A DNA stretch of 64,000 nt. Origin: Physcomitrium patens. Its lineage: Eukaryota > Streptophyta > Bryopsida > Funariales > Funariaceae. Location of the stretch: NCBI RefSeq assembly GCF_000002425.4, contig NC_037256.1, forward strand, positions 10,106,745-10,170,744, in the 5' to 3' direction. A program made the position numbers and the translations under genes. Positions 54,918 through 64,000 of the stretch are shown here, piece by piece. The notes beneath the pieces are model-generated. The model worked only from the letters and a program-made list of their open reading frames with translations, was not told the origin of the DNA and ran no database searches. How positions within the stretch are numbered: the stretch's first letter is position 1; the number at the start of each line of letters is the position of its first letter.

Positions 54918-55417
54918 ACATTCTTATCTTATACCAAAAGAAAGAAATGTATCTTATAATCAACAAAGAATGATTTTCTTAAAGCTAAAGCATTTTCACC
55001 TTTGAGCAATAAAATCAATATTGACTTTAAATTCAACCTTTGTTAAGTAAATTCAATTAAGTATGTCCTTTGATCTTTTTGTATATGATATCAAGAATAA
55101 TTCTTCTAAATTTCATGACACTTCTAAGTTTGAGTTTAAAACAACCTATTTTATTTCAAAGAATAACTATATATTCCAAAAAACAAGGCACAATTGTGTA
55201 TGCTTCAAATACATCATGACTTTCTAGTAGTCGGATATTTTTGATATAATAAGACTTTAGAGCTAATATCACGAGATTTTTAGTGGCTTCAAAAATAAAA
55301 GGCAATTAAAGTCTTTGTACAATGAAGTGATATATTTTTAAGTTCCAAAATTCTTCATCATTGACCTTATTGACTTCTTCAGCCATTATCCATTTCACAA
55401 CAACTATGATATTTCAT

Positions 55418-56537
55418 TATTATAGGTAGAAAGAATTTGCCTTAAGAAAGGATTGAGCTTTTAGGTGTCACTAATTGCTCAACAAAGCCTCAAGATTTAA
55501 AAAAATACCAATTTTATATATAAAATTATATCTATAAGGGCAATTATATCAACATATAAGTTCTAAATACCAAAGATCATCAAAAGTTTCATAAAAATAT
55601 TATAAAACCTTGTATATCCTTAAGATGATTTTTTTTCAAACTTCAACAGTTCATATCTCACAATCAGACTATTCAAATAAATTCAAATTTTGTATGAAAT
55701 ACTAATGTACTTTAAACAGCTACCACAATAAATTTCAACTAAAAATTAATTACAAATCTTGAAATATCGCCAAAATCCTAATAATTGCTTCAAATCCTTA
55801 CTTACATACATCCATATATAATTTTCTTTATATCTCATAAACTAAATATTCAAATACTATAAATTTTTGATATATAGCTTTTTAATTCAATAATACATAT
55901 TTTTTAAAATTTTGAGCCAAAAAATCATCTAAAAACTCAAGATATAGCTCCAACCATTACTATCAATAAAATGACTCACTTACTGCCTTTGAATTACATA
56001 TGATATCTTCAACACTCTATAACTTCTTCATACAAACTCCAAATAAAAAAATTCTTTCATAAAAGGTGTAGATTTTGAAATCACCTTTGTGATTGCACCT
56101 TCTAAGCTCCAAAATCTATCATAAAATTCTTTGTATCTTCAAAAGAGTAATAATATGTCTTAAAAAGACACCTTAACTTCAAATAGCTATAACTTTATCA
56201 TTGTAATTCCATAGATATGGTCTTTTATCAATAAGAATGAATATCTTTTTCTTTAGCTTTGATTCATTCATACTTTGCTTTAATTCCTCCAAATACATTT
56301 CTTAGAGATTTGAATCTTCATCTTTAAGCTCCAATCTGTTCTTTAAATTTTATACTAAATATCTAAATTCTATATAATTTAAATACTATAATCAACATAA
56401 GTAAACCTCAAAATAAATTTTCTTATATCAATTCTCTTTAAATTAATCTATTAACTACTCTAATATATATTAATACTTATAAATATATTATATATTTTAG
56501 TTAATTTTTATATATTATAAATAATTATAATACAACA
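55418..56537 (+). mobile_element. Solo LTR, family L1 (copy 2), inside integrase of element B
   Basis: 1,120 bp, starts TATTATAGGTAGAAAG and ends ATAATACAACA. Aligns with 47,292-48,566 over its length (for example TTGCCTTAAGAAAGGATTG and AATTGCTCAACAAAGCC). It separates the integrase zinc-finger side from the catalytic core: the host reads YDIS at the left and MNFIMDLQVSS at the right. The target duplication is not clear at this copy. Confidence 0.8.
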
Positions 56538-57332
56538 CCGTTCCTATGAATTTTATTATGGATCTTCAAGTCTCAAGTTTGTATGATTTTATATTTGTAG
56601 TAATAGACCATTTTACTAAGATGGCATATTTTGTACCATGTATATAATCTATCATAGGTAAAATAAAATGGCTAAGCTTTTTCTTAATATCTATTGTTAT
56701 CACAAATTACCTAAAGATATTATATTAAATAAGAAGACTTAATTCATATCAAGATTTTGGAGAATCATTTTTAAGATTTTAAAAGTAGATATAAATCTTT
56801 CTTTGACTTATCATCATGAGATTGATGGACAAATAGAACAAATGAATCAAGTTTTGAAGTAATATTTGAAGTGTACTATCAATAATTATTAAAATGATTA
56901 GACAATTCTTTTACTATTGGTAAAGTTTACGTATGATAATTTGATATATTCTTCTATTGAACAAACATCTTTTTTTGCCAATTATGCTTATCATCCATAT
57001 TTTGATACTTTTGACTTTTCAAAAGTTGATAATCTTACAGCAAAAGATTTGGCAAATCATTTCTTAGAGCTACATGCAACAATAAAGGCATAATTAAAGA
57101 GAGCTGAAGAATGATAAAAGATCATTGCAGATGCCTATCTCAAGGAACAACTACAATTCAATGTAAGTGACAAGGTATGATTATTCTATTGTAATATCAA
57201 GACTACTATTAGTCTTGATGACAAGTACGACTATTGTAGGCTTGGATCTTTTCCTATTTATGAATAAGTCAATTTTGTTGCTTATTCATTACATCTATCA
57301 GAGTCTATAAAGATCCACCTTATATTTCATGT

Positions 57333-58725
57333 TGTCGTATTGTAGTTCACGTAACAAATGAAAATAATGTGTATATATATTTAATATATAATAAACTAAG
57401 CAACATAGTGAGAATCATATTAATGAATTTTAATATGAGTGGAATTAGATTACTATCCTAAAAGAGTGGGATTAGATTACTACCCTAAAAGAAGGTTGTT
57501 TAAAAAGACTACTATTAGAATTTATATAACTTTATTTTCTTTTGATAGTGGCTTTTGAAGTTGATCTTATTAGTAGTAAATCTTAAACATTTAGAATCAT
57601 CTTTGTTAAACAGTGGTGATCCTTGAAGTCTTATTTTATTTCTTTTATTTGATGTTTAAGGTATATATTATATAAATCTTATAAGAATTAAAAAGATTGG
57701 TGATGGATTTTGATAGCAAAAAGAATATTTAGGATATCCATATGGATGAATGGAGATGGATGATAGAAATCTCTAATCCTATTGGTCAAAAATCATGTCC
57801 AATGGGCTTCAAGAAGGCTGCCTGAGGCCTTATTAGGGATTAGGGTTATTCTTTCAAGTTCATTCAAATTTTGGAGGCTAGAAACAGAAAATTTTGGATA
57901 TTGGCTATGGTTTTCATATAATTTTTTTATAATTTGGATTTATATGAAATAGACATAGGAACTCAAAATAAAGGTGATGATTTTATATATATTGTCTTTC
58001 TTTTGGATATAACATACGCATACAAAAATTAATAAATGATTGGAAACTAGAATTGGAAAGAATACTTTCTTAGCTATATTTTTAATATATTATTTGATGG
58101 ATTCTAAATTGGAATGAAGGAGATATTAGAGGTTGAAGGCTGTACTTACAATCTAAGGGTAGTAAGAGACCTGATTTACTAGTGATTATATTTTGAGCTA
58201 TATCTTGAGCAATTTGACAAAATATTAGCTCAAGATATTTAAAAATATATATAATCATGTTAATAAAATTTATATATAAATTTTGTGGTATTTGAATTTT
58301 GGATTTTTGACATATGAAGAAAATAGTGCTTGGATGCTTGTAAGTTAGGATTTAGAGTACTTGCTAATATTTATAAGATGCCAAAAGATCAGTAGTAATT
58401 TTATAGTTCATTTTTTATTTTAGTAAGGCTAAAGAATAATAGATATGTATATAAGAATTTAAAAGAAACTAAATAGTTGGATCAAGAGATATGAATGTCT
58501 AAAGTTTGAAAAAAAGAAATCTTTTGCACAAAAAATATGTTTTAAAGGGTTTTGCTAAAATTTGGATATTTTATATAAAGTGAAGAGATTTTGAGAGCGA
58601 AGACTTTGTATATAAGTTAAAATTGGAATAAATCACTTATTAAATCTTACCCAAAAAATTAAAGCTAAATTCTCTTCAGCTACATATTCAATATATTTTT
58701 TTACTACAAATCACATCATACAACA
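57333..58725 (-). mobile_element. Solo LTR, family L3 (copy 2, inverted), between integrase and chromodomain of element B
   Basis: 1,393 bp, reverse orientation to 50,147-51,517; plus-strand ends TGTCGTATTG and CATACAACA, flanked by ATGT on both sides. Removing it and one ATGT restores TTTCATGTGCCTC..., reading FHVPL and then EPYK, the expected linker before the chromodomain. Confidence 0.85.
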
Positions 58726-58814
58726 ATGTGCCTCTTTTTGAGCCATATAAGATAGTAAATATTTCATAAAGAAGACAAATGCCACTTCTTCTTATAGAAG
58801 TAGATAATAATTAT

Positions 58815-58995
58815 GAATTTAAAATAGGAAAAGTCTTAGATTCAAGATGGCATGGAAATAGATTCAAATATCTTATTCAATGGCTCAGATACGATATTAA
58901 TGAATGCACATGAGAACTAGTAAAGAATCTTGTAAATACAATAAAGAAAATTGAGGCTTCTCATTTTTAATATCTATCAAAATTAAGATAAAAAA
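58815..58995 (+). pseudogene. Chromodomain remnant of element B
   Basis: Reads KVLDSRWHGNRFKYLIQW, then RYDINECT, a stop where Trp is expected (TGG to TGA), then ELVKNLVNTIKKIEASHF. This is the pattern of a chromovirus integrase-terminal chromodomain (YLIQWxGYxxxExTWEPxxNL). Such domains bind methylated histone tails and target insertion to heterochromatin. Clear family call, inactive now. Confidence 0.85.
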
Positions 58996-59556
58996 TAGAT
59001 AATCTTTCTAATAAAAAAAATAAGATCCAAAGAAGATAGAATTTTATCTTCTACTCTTATTTGATACTTTTGTGTATTTGTGATGCTAAAAAAATGAAGA
59101 ACTACAACTAAAAAATTAAATTCAGGATCTATCACTTACTAATTTATTAAACAAAACATTACAATTATCACAACCTTTAAGATGACATAATTGAAATAAA
59201 GATTTTTAAGAATAACATGTCCTTTCTTGAATAGATAGCAAGATACAACATATTTGATATCACAACCTTGAAAGAGACTTCCAATGTTTGGTGATTTTAT
59301 TAGAAGTTGAAATGACTCCTGATGATATTCGAAGTATTTTACTTGAAAGAAGTTACAAAAGCCTCAACAATAATCAAATAATAGGGTGGTCTTCTTGTCC
59401 TAATATAAGATATTATCAATAGTTAAGAGGACCTATCAACCATCTTTGAAGAAAACAAAGATTAAGATATGTGAAAAATATAATTTAATATATCTTAGAT
59501 TTTTTGAATATATGATGATAGCTCTTTGTAGAACTCTTCTCTAAAAAGAGAGGAGA

Positions 59557-60084
59557 TGTTATAGACATATATATTTACTATAATATTTATCTATATGATC
59601 AAATAGAAGTAAATAAAAGTAAATTTATTTTATAATATTTTCTAGAAAAGCTTCTTAGAATCTTCATAGATATTGTATTGACTTTATATGTATTTATAGT
59701 TGATTGATAGGACAAAAACTTGGTCAATAAGGTAACCACATATTGGTAGCTTACAAAATAAGCTAATTATGTGGCATACATATAAAAAACTTGCTTTACA
59801 AATTAAGATACATATCTAGCAAAGTCAATACATTTTGGAAGTCCTATAGGATATTATTACATAGTTCTTAGTTAAGAGTATATATGGAGGTAAGAGTGAA
59901 GCCTTCTTCACTCTTATCAATGCCTTTCTAGTCTTAGTCTTATTTCAAAACTTTCTAATCTTTTTGTCTTTAGCAATAGCCATTCTAGTTTAATACCATA
60001 TCATCTTTGAGTAACTTTCTAGTTCTTTTGAGTAAAATAAGAGTGTATTAAGGATTTCTTTTTTTAAGATTCATGTCCTTGATA
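59557..60084 (+). repeat. 3' LTR of gypsy element B (528 bp)
   Basis: Starts TGTTATAGACATAT directly after the polypurine tract and ends CCTTGATA before GTGAT. It carries the empty target site of the family L1 insertion, showing that insertion came after element B. Confidence 0.8.
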
Positions 60085-60089
60085 GTGAT

Positions 60090-63000
60090 TAGAGTTGCTT
60101 CAATATCTATATCAAATTATATTATTTTTTTTATAATAGAACATTATTCAAGCATTAAAGAACCTAAAATTGCTTTGCTTAAGAAATTTATTGATGGCAA
60201 AAAATCAAATTTTTAAGGATTTATCAATTAAGTAAAAATTTTGATTGAACTTCAATCCTAAATCTATCCAACTTTAGAATCATAAGTTAAGTTTATTGGA
60301 ACATTACTTTTAGATTTTGCATTATTAAAATTTCATATATTTTTAAATTGAGTGATTAAATATTGGATAATTTGAAAACTTTTTTGACAAATTTTTGATC
60401 TATATATTAAAAAAATGATATAATTTATATTACAATTAATAAGTTTTATATTATACAATAAAAAATTAATTAATAACATCATATACTTTACAATTTTAAA
60501 AACTTGTAATTGATATCAAAGAAGATGATATTACATTCATTAGCCAATTATTCTATAGATTATAATATGAAGTAAAATATTGAATTAAGCAATTGACTTT
60601 GCTGTCAAATGTAACAATTGACTATTTGAATTTTGATTTGAAGATTTTACAAATAGGCCTCAATATTTTTACAATTTAATAATAATAAGAATGTCTTCTT
60701 AATACATACATTGATAAGTAGAAGATATACAAATTAATATAATATGTTTCAAATTTCTTATTGAGCAAAAAAGTCTTATTGTCATTAAGAAGAATTATAT
60801 TTATATTTTAAAAAATCTAAGTATACTACTCAAAATTATCCAAAAAAATAATGCAATTACAAAATAAGAAGTATAGCTATCAAAAAAGATAATATATTGG
60901 AAGATAATTTTGTCCAATTATAAAAAAAATTCTTCTAGTAGAATCCTATAAAATACCTAGTGAAGGTCTTATTTTTTCTTTAGAATCTTTTCTTTATTTT
61001 ATAATAGATGTTAATTTTGGACCTAAATATCACAAAGCTTCTATCTTGCTAGATTCAAGAGCGTCAACTTATTTCATTAATGAAGAATTTGTTTAAGGAC
61101 ATAGTATAACTTTAGTAAAGAAAACTAAATCTATTCATATAAAAGTCATAGATGGTCGTCCATTGTCTTTTGGAGATGTTACCTATAAAATCCTTCATAT
61201 AAAAATAGCAAATAATAGTCATAATAGCTTTTTGATATTAAATATTATTAGATTTCTTTTTAATCCAATTAATTTAGATTTATTATGGTTAAAAAAGTAT
61301 AATACTTAAATAAATCAGATTTCAAGTAGTCTTCACTTTTTGTAAAATATAACTAAAACTTTTACCAACCAAATAATAAGTTATAAGCCTCATGCAACCA
61401 AATCTTTATTTATAGGCATAAGAGCTTTTTTTCATGTGACAAAAAAATAATCAGCTGGTATTATTTATACCACACCAATTTTTAATATTGGAAAGACTTT
61501 AAGTAGCTGATATTAAGATTTTTTTAGGAAGAAGAATGTTAATATTCTTCTAAAACATCATCATTATCATTATTTAATTGGCCTTCAAGAAGAACCTTAA
61601 GTGCTATTTGAATCAATATATAATTTATTACAAAATAAGTTGAATTAACTCAAAGAATATATTGTTGATATTTTGGCTAAAAATTAAATATGCTATTTAA
61701 AATCTCCAACAAGAACTCATATCTTATTTGTGAAGAAAAAAGATAGAGCATTATAGATGTATATGAATTATGAAGGACTCAATAAGATTTCCATCAAGAA
61801 TATGTATCTTCTATCTTTGATATGTGGATTTTTTGATCAATTGATGTGATTTCTATCAATAGACCTTAATTGATAGAATTTTTTAAAATATAGATTTTAA
61901 TTATTTAAATATAGAAATATTAATACTCAAGAATATTTTTGATGATTTAAGTATTCATAAGAATTTAACAATGTTTATAATATACAAGAGTCTTAATAAA
62001 AAAAAATTAAAAATAGAGTTTTAATAAATTTTAACGACAATTTTCTTAATTAATTTAATATTTTTATTTATTATTGAATATTAAGAATTAATTATTAAGA
62101 CCAATATCTATATTAGTCTTTTACTTATTTATATACATATATATATATATATACATATTATTTATAAATTAAAATTTATTATTTATCAAAAACTTATAAA
62201 TATTAATTGATATTTAAAAGAAGCATGAGAAAGAACCTCATGTCTTTTTAGTTATATTAAAAATAAAAATTTTAATAGATTTAAATTTATTTTATTACTA
62301 TAAAAAATTTTAAAAAGTAAAAAAATTAGCTTTGATTTAATATTAGCATTATAAAAATATTATAATAGTTTTTAGAATTTATTTAGAATATTTTAGGAGT
62401 TTTTAGAGAATCTTTCAAGACTTTGGTAAAATTGAGTTTTTACCACCTTGAAAGCTATTATGAAGAATTAGAACAAGATTTAAAGGCCATAGATAGTACT
62501 TATGCTAATTGGAGTAAATATTTTAAATTTACTTATTTTTGATGTCATTTAAAAGATAATAAAATTAACTATCTAAAAATATATTTTTTATTTTTTATTG
62601 GATGAAAATCTAATAAATAAATGGTAACTATATTTTGGAGTGTGTATTTACTTTAGTACATTTTTTTCATTTTTTTTTTCTTATTAGTTTCTTATTTTAC
62701 TTTACACCACTAATTTCAAGCAACTTTTAATTAAGGCCAACTTATAATTTGAATTGAATGGTGAATCTTATCTTCACAATTGAATTAAGCAAAGATCTAT
62801 ATAAAAATAGATCCATAAGGAGCATACAATCTAATATACATCAAAGAAGGAGGTGAATAGAAGATTGTATTTTGAACCAAGTATAGGCATTTTTAATATA
62901 ATTTAATGTCTTTTGGACTTACAAATGTGCAAAAAAAAATTCAACATTTAATTAATGATGTCTTACAAGAATTTTTTAATGATTCTGTTACTTATTATTT

Positions 63001-63830
63001 ATATGGAATTTAAATCTACTTTAAAAATACAAAAGAATATGATTTTTATATCTATCATGTATTTTAAAAACTTAAAGATCCAAAGTTCTATGCCAAGATA
63101 GAAAAGTGTGTATTTTATACTACTCAAGTTGATTTCTTAGAATATATCATTTCAAATGATGGTTTCATGATGAATCTTAAGATCAAATTATTATGATTTA
63201 AAAGATTTCAAGAATTATAAAAAATATCTATTTAAAAAAAAAAAAAAAAAATTATGATCAAATCTTCATCAAAGACTTCTTTTAAATTGCAAATCTACTT
63301 AAAAATTTAACATGTAAAGAAAAACTTGAGTAGAGTACAAAAGTTAGAAATTTATTTAAAGCTTTGAAGACAATATTTATTTTTGCACCAATCTTATATT
63401 GTGTTAACTTTTTCAAGGTATTTTTTTATAAAAAAAGATAGATTTTTCTTTTCTTTGGATATAATATTGTCAAAAATAGAAATAGATGATAAAATTTATT
63501 TTATTTTTTTAATTCAAAAAAAAAATTCAGTAATAAAAATCAACTACAAGATTTATGACAAAAACTTCTTGCAATTATAGATTCATTTCAAGAATAGCAC
63601 TATTATTTAGAAGGTGCTTTAAGTCTAATGATAATTTATACAAATCATTCAAATCTCAAATATTTTATATCAACATGTATTCTAAATTATTGCTAAGCTT
63701 GTTAAAGCATGTTTTTATCAAGATTTGAATTTAAGATCATATATAAGCTATAAAAATAATAAAGTTTGTCAAATGTCTTTTCTAAATATTCTTATTTTAT
63801 TCCAAAAGAAAGAAATATAATTTTTAATTA
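60090..63830 (+). pseudogene. Gypsy gag-pol remnant, outer element C
   Basis: Gag continues from 60,085 (RVASISISNYII, EPKIALLKKFIDG). Protease is near 61,030-61,200 with LLDSRASTYFINEEFV, closest of the three copies to the canonical DSGAS, then KVIDGRPLSFGDV. RT is near 61,560-61,840 (NKLN, LKEYIVDILAKN) and, after an insertion, near 62,785-63,200 (GAYNLIYIKEGGE, FGLTNV, EYIISNDGF). RNase H is near 63,300-63,800 (KIYFIFLIQKKNS). Frames are broken by stops and A-runs (for example 63,236-63,250). Integrase would lie beyond the window. Confidence 0.82.
61842..62776 (+). mobile_element. Solo-LTR-like insertion, family L4, inside RT of element C
   Basis: 935 bp, ends TGATGTG...ATCTTCA, flanked by CAAT on both sides (61,838-61,841 and 62,777-62,780). 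Removal restores GATCAATTGAATTAAGC, reading DQLN and then AKIYIKID of RT. No coding region. An ATATAC run lies near 62,132-62,156. I see no second copy in the window, so calling it an LTR rests on its ends and on the 4-bp duplication. Confidence 0.7.
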
Positions 63831-64000
63831 ATAAAAAATAATTTTCTTAAAGCTAGAACAAATACATCTTTAAGAAATAAAATCAATGTTGATTGTTGAT
63901 TCAACCTTTTTCAAGCAAGTAAAATTAAGTATATCTTTTGATCTCTTATTATAATATTAAAAAAAATCCTATAAATTCTATGATATTTTTAAGTTTGAAT

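Larger units (their letters stand above)
49090..59010 (+). pseudogene. Gypsy gag-pol remnant, element B
   Basis: Gag is near 49,090-50,100 and keeps an intact CCHC zinc knuckle at 50,011-50,052 (CLYCGEAKHTIQHC). Protease is near 51,620-51,900 (FIDKDFVKK, EVIDGCLLSSRDIM; the catalytic DSG is lost). RT is near 52,100-52,900, with the YxDD box decayed to YYFDNI near 52,665. RNase H is near 52,970-53,450 (KGKFKWNKEVKALFDALKKD). Integrase spans 55,000-55,417 and 56,545-57,330 (NFIMDLQVSSLYDFIFVVID, HFTKMAYFV). The chromodomain is near 58,820-58,990. Four solo LTRs interrupt this region. Many stops are explained by TGG-to-TGA/TAG or CAA-to-TAA changes. Confidence 0.88.
47035..60084 (+). mobile_element. 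Nested Ty3/gypsy chromovirus-type element B, two LTRs, five internal insertions
   Basis: 5' LTR 47,035-48,863 (itself interrupted) and 3' LTR 59,557-60,084 bracket gag, protease, RT, RNase H, integrase and chromodomain. GTGAT flanks both sides (47,030-47,034 and 60,085-60,089), which I read as the target duplication within gag of element C. The 3' LTR lacks about 25 bp present at the end of the 5' LTR. A polypurine tract AAAAAGAGAGGAGA (59,543-59,556) immediately precedes the 3' LTR. Subtracting the five insertions (about 6.6 kb) leaves an element of about 6.4 kb. Confidence 0.85.
46136..64000 (+). mobile_element. Outer Ty3/gypsy element C, split by nested element B and continuing past the window
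   Basis: 5' LTR at 46,136-46,707, primer site remnant (ATATTAGAGC), then gag beginning near 46,897 (MPQLIKIKNAMAKM). Gag breaks at 47,034 and resumes at 60,085 in the same frame: YIEVI on the left continues as RVASISISNYII on the right, parallel to IEIIEITLSSIQNYII of element A. Protease, RT and RNase H follow to the right edge. Removing element B and one copy of GTGAT reunites the element. Confidence 0.82.

Noticed and set aside
54662..54973. 103-residue Phe/Leu-rich frame resembling a membrane protein
   Set aside because: Composition artefact of T-rich DNA inside solo LTR L2; it runs across the right end of the insertion.

Overview
This is a 64 kb piece of a nuclear plant genome. GC-balanced gene islands carry short introns and lie in very AT-rich DNA made largely of decayed, nested retrotransposons. 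The gene content (a PPR-SMR organelle RNA-binding protein, class III secretory peroxidases, an annexin) and the chromodomain-bearing Ty3/gypsy elements fit a land plant. The strong GC contrast between exons and intergenic DNA suggests a bryophyte, most likely a moss of the Physcomitrium type. That species assignment is inference, not something read from a marker. There is one 100-N assembly gap at 29,536-29,635.

Layout. 1-3,184 (minus): PPR-SMR gene cut by the left edge, four visible exons, one apparently with a GC-AG intron. 3.2-9.4 kb: promoter flank, then AT-rich DNA and one LTR-derived repeat. 9,526-15,010: a decayed Ty1/copia element with both short LTRs, a Met-type primer-binding site and a 5-bp target duplication. 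It contains a foreign LTR fragment and a 710-bp terminal-inverted-repeat element filled with a purine-rich minisatellite. 15,500-19,069 and 24,216-27,785: two 3,570-bp arms of a near-perfect inverted duplication. Each carries a complete divergently transcribed class III peroxidase gene with its own TATA box and poly(A) signal, separated by a 5,146-bp mostly non-coding spacer. 27.8-31.8 kb: gene-free DNA, the gap, and AT microsatellites. 31,843-37,520: a 3'-truncated chromovirus-type Ty3/gypsy element. 38,822-40,734 (minus): a complete six-exon annexin gene. About 43.0-43.6 kb: a broken gene with an internal 271-bp inversion between 14-bp inverted repeats. 46,136 to the right edge: a nest of Ty3/gypsy elements.

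The nest is the most structured part. An outer gypsy element (5' LTR at 46,136) is interrupted in gag by a second complete gypsy element (47,035-60,084, target duplication GTGAT). That inner element is broken by five non-coding 1.1-1.5 kb insertions that look like solo LTRs. The outer element carries a sixth, in its reverse transcriptase. Where junctions can be read (four insertions), these insertions have TG...CA type ends and a 4-bp target duplication, and deleting one copy restores the host sequence. The copia element in the same window has 5 bp.

No operon-like functional linkage among the host genes is expected or seen. The items most worth follow-up are the peroxidase inverted duplication, the 4-bp-duplication solo-LTR families, and the micro-inversion.
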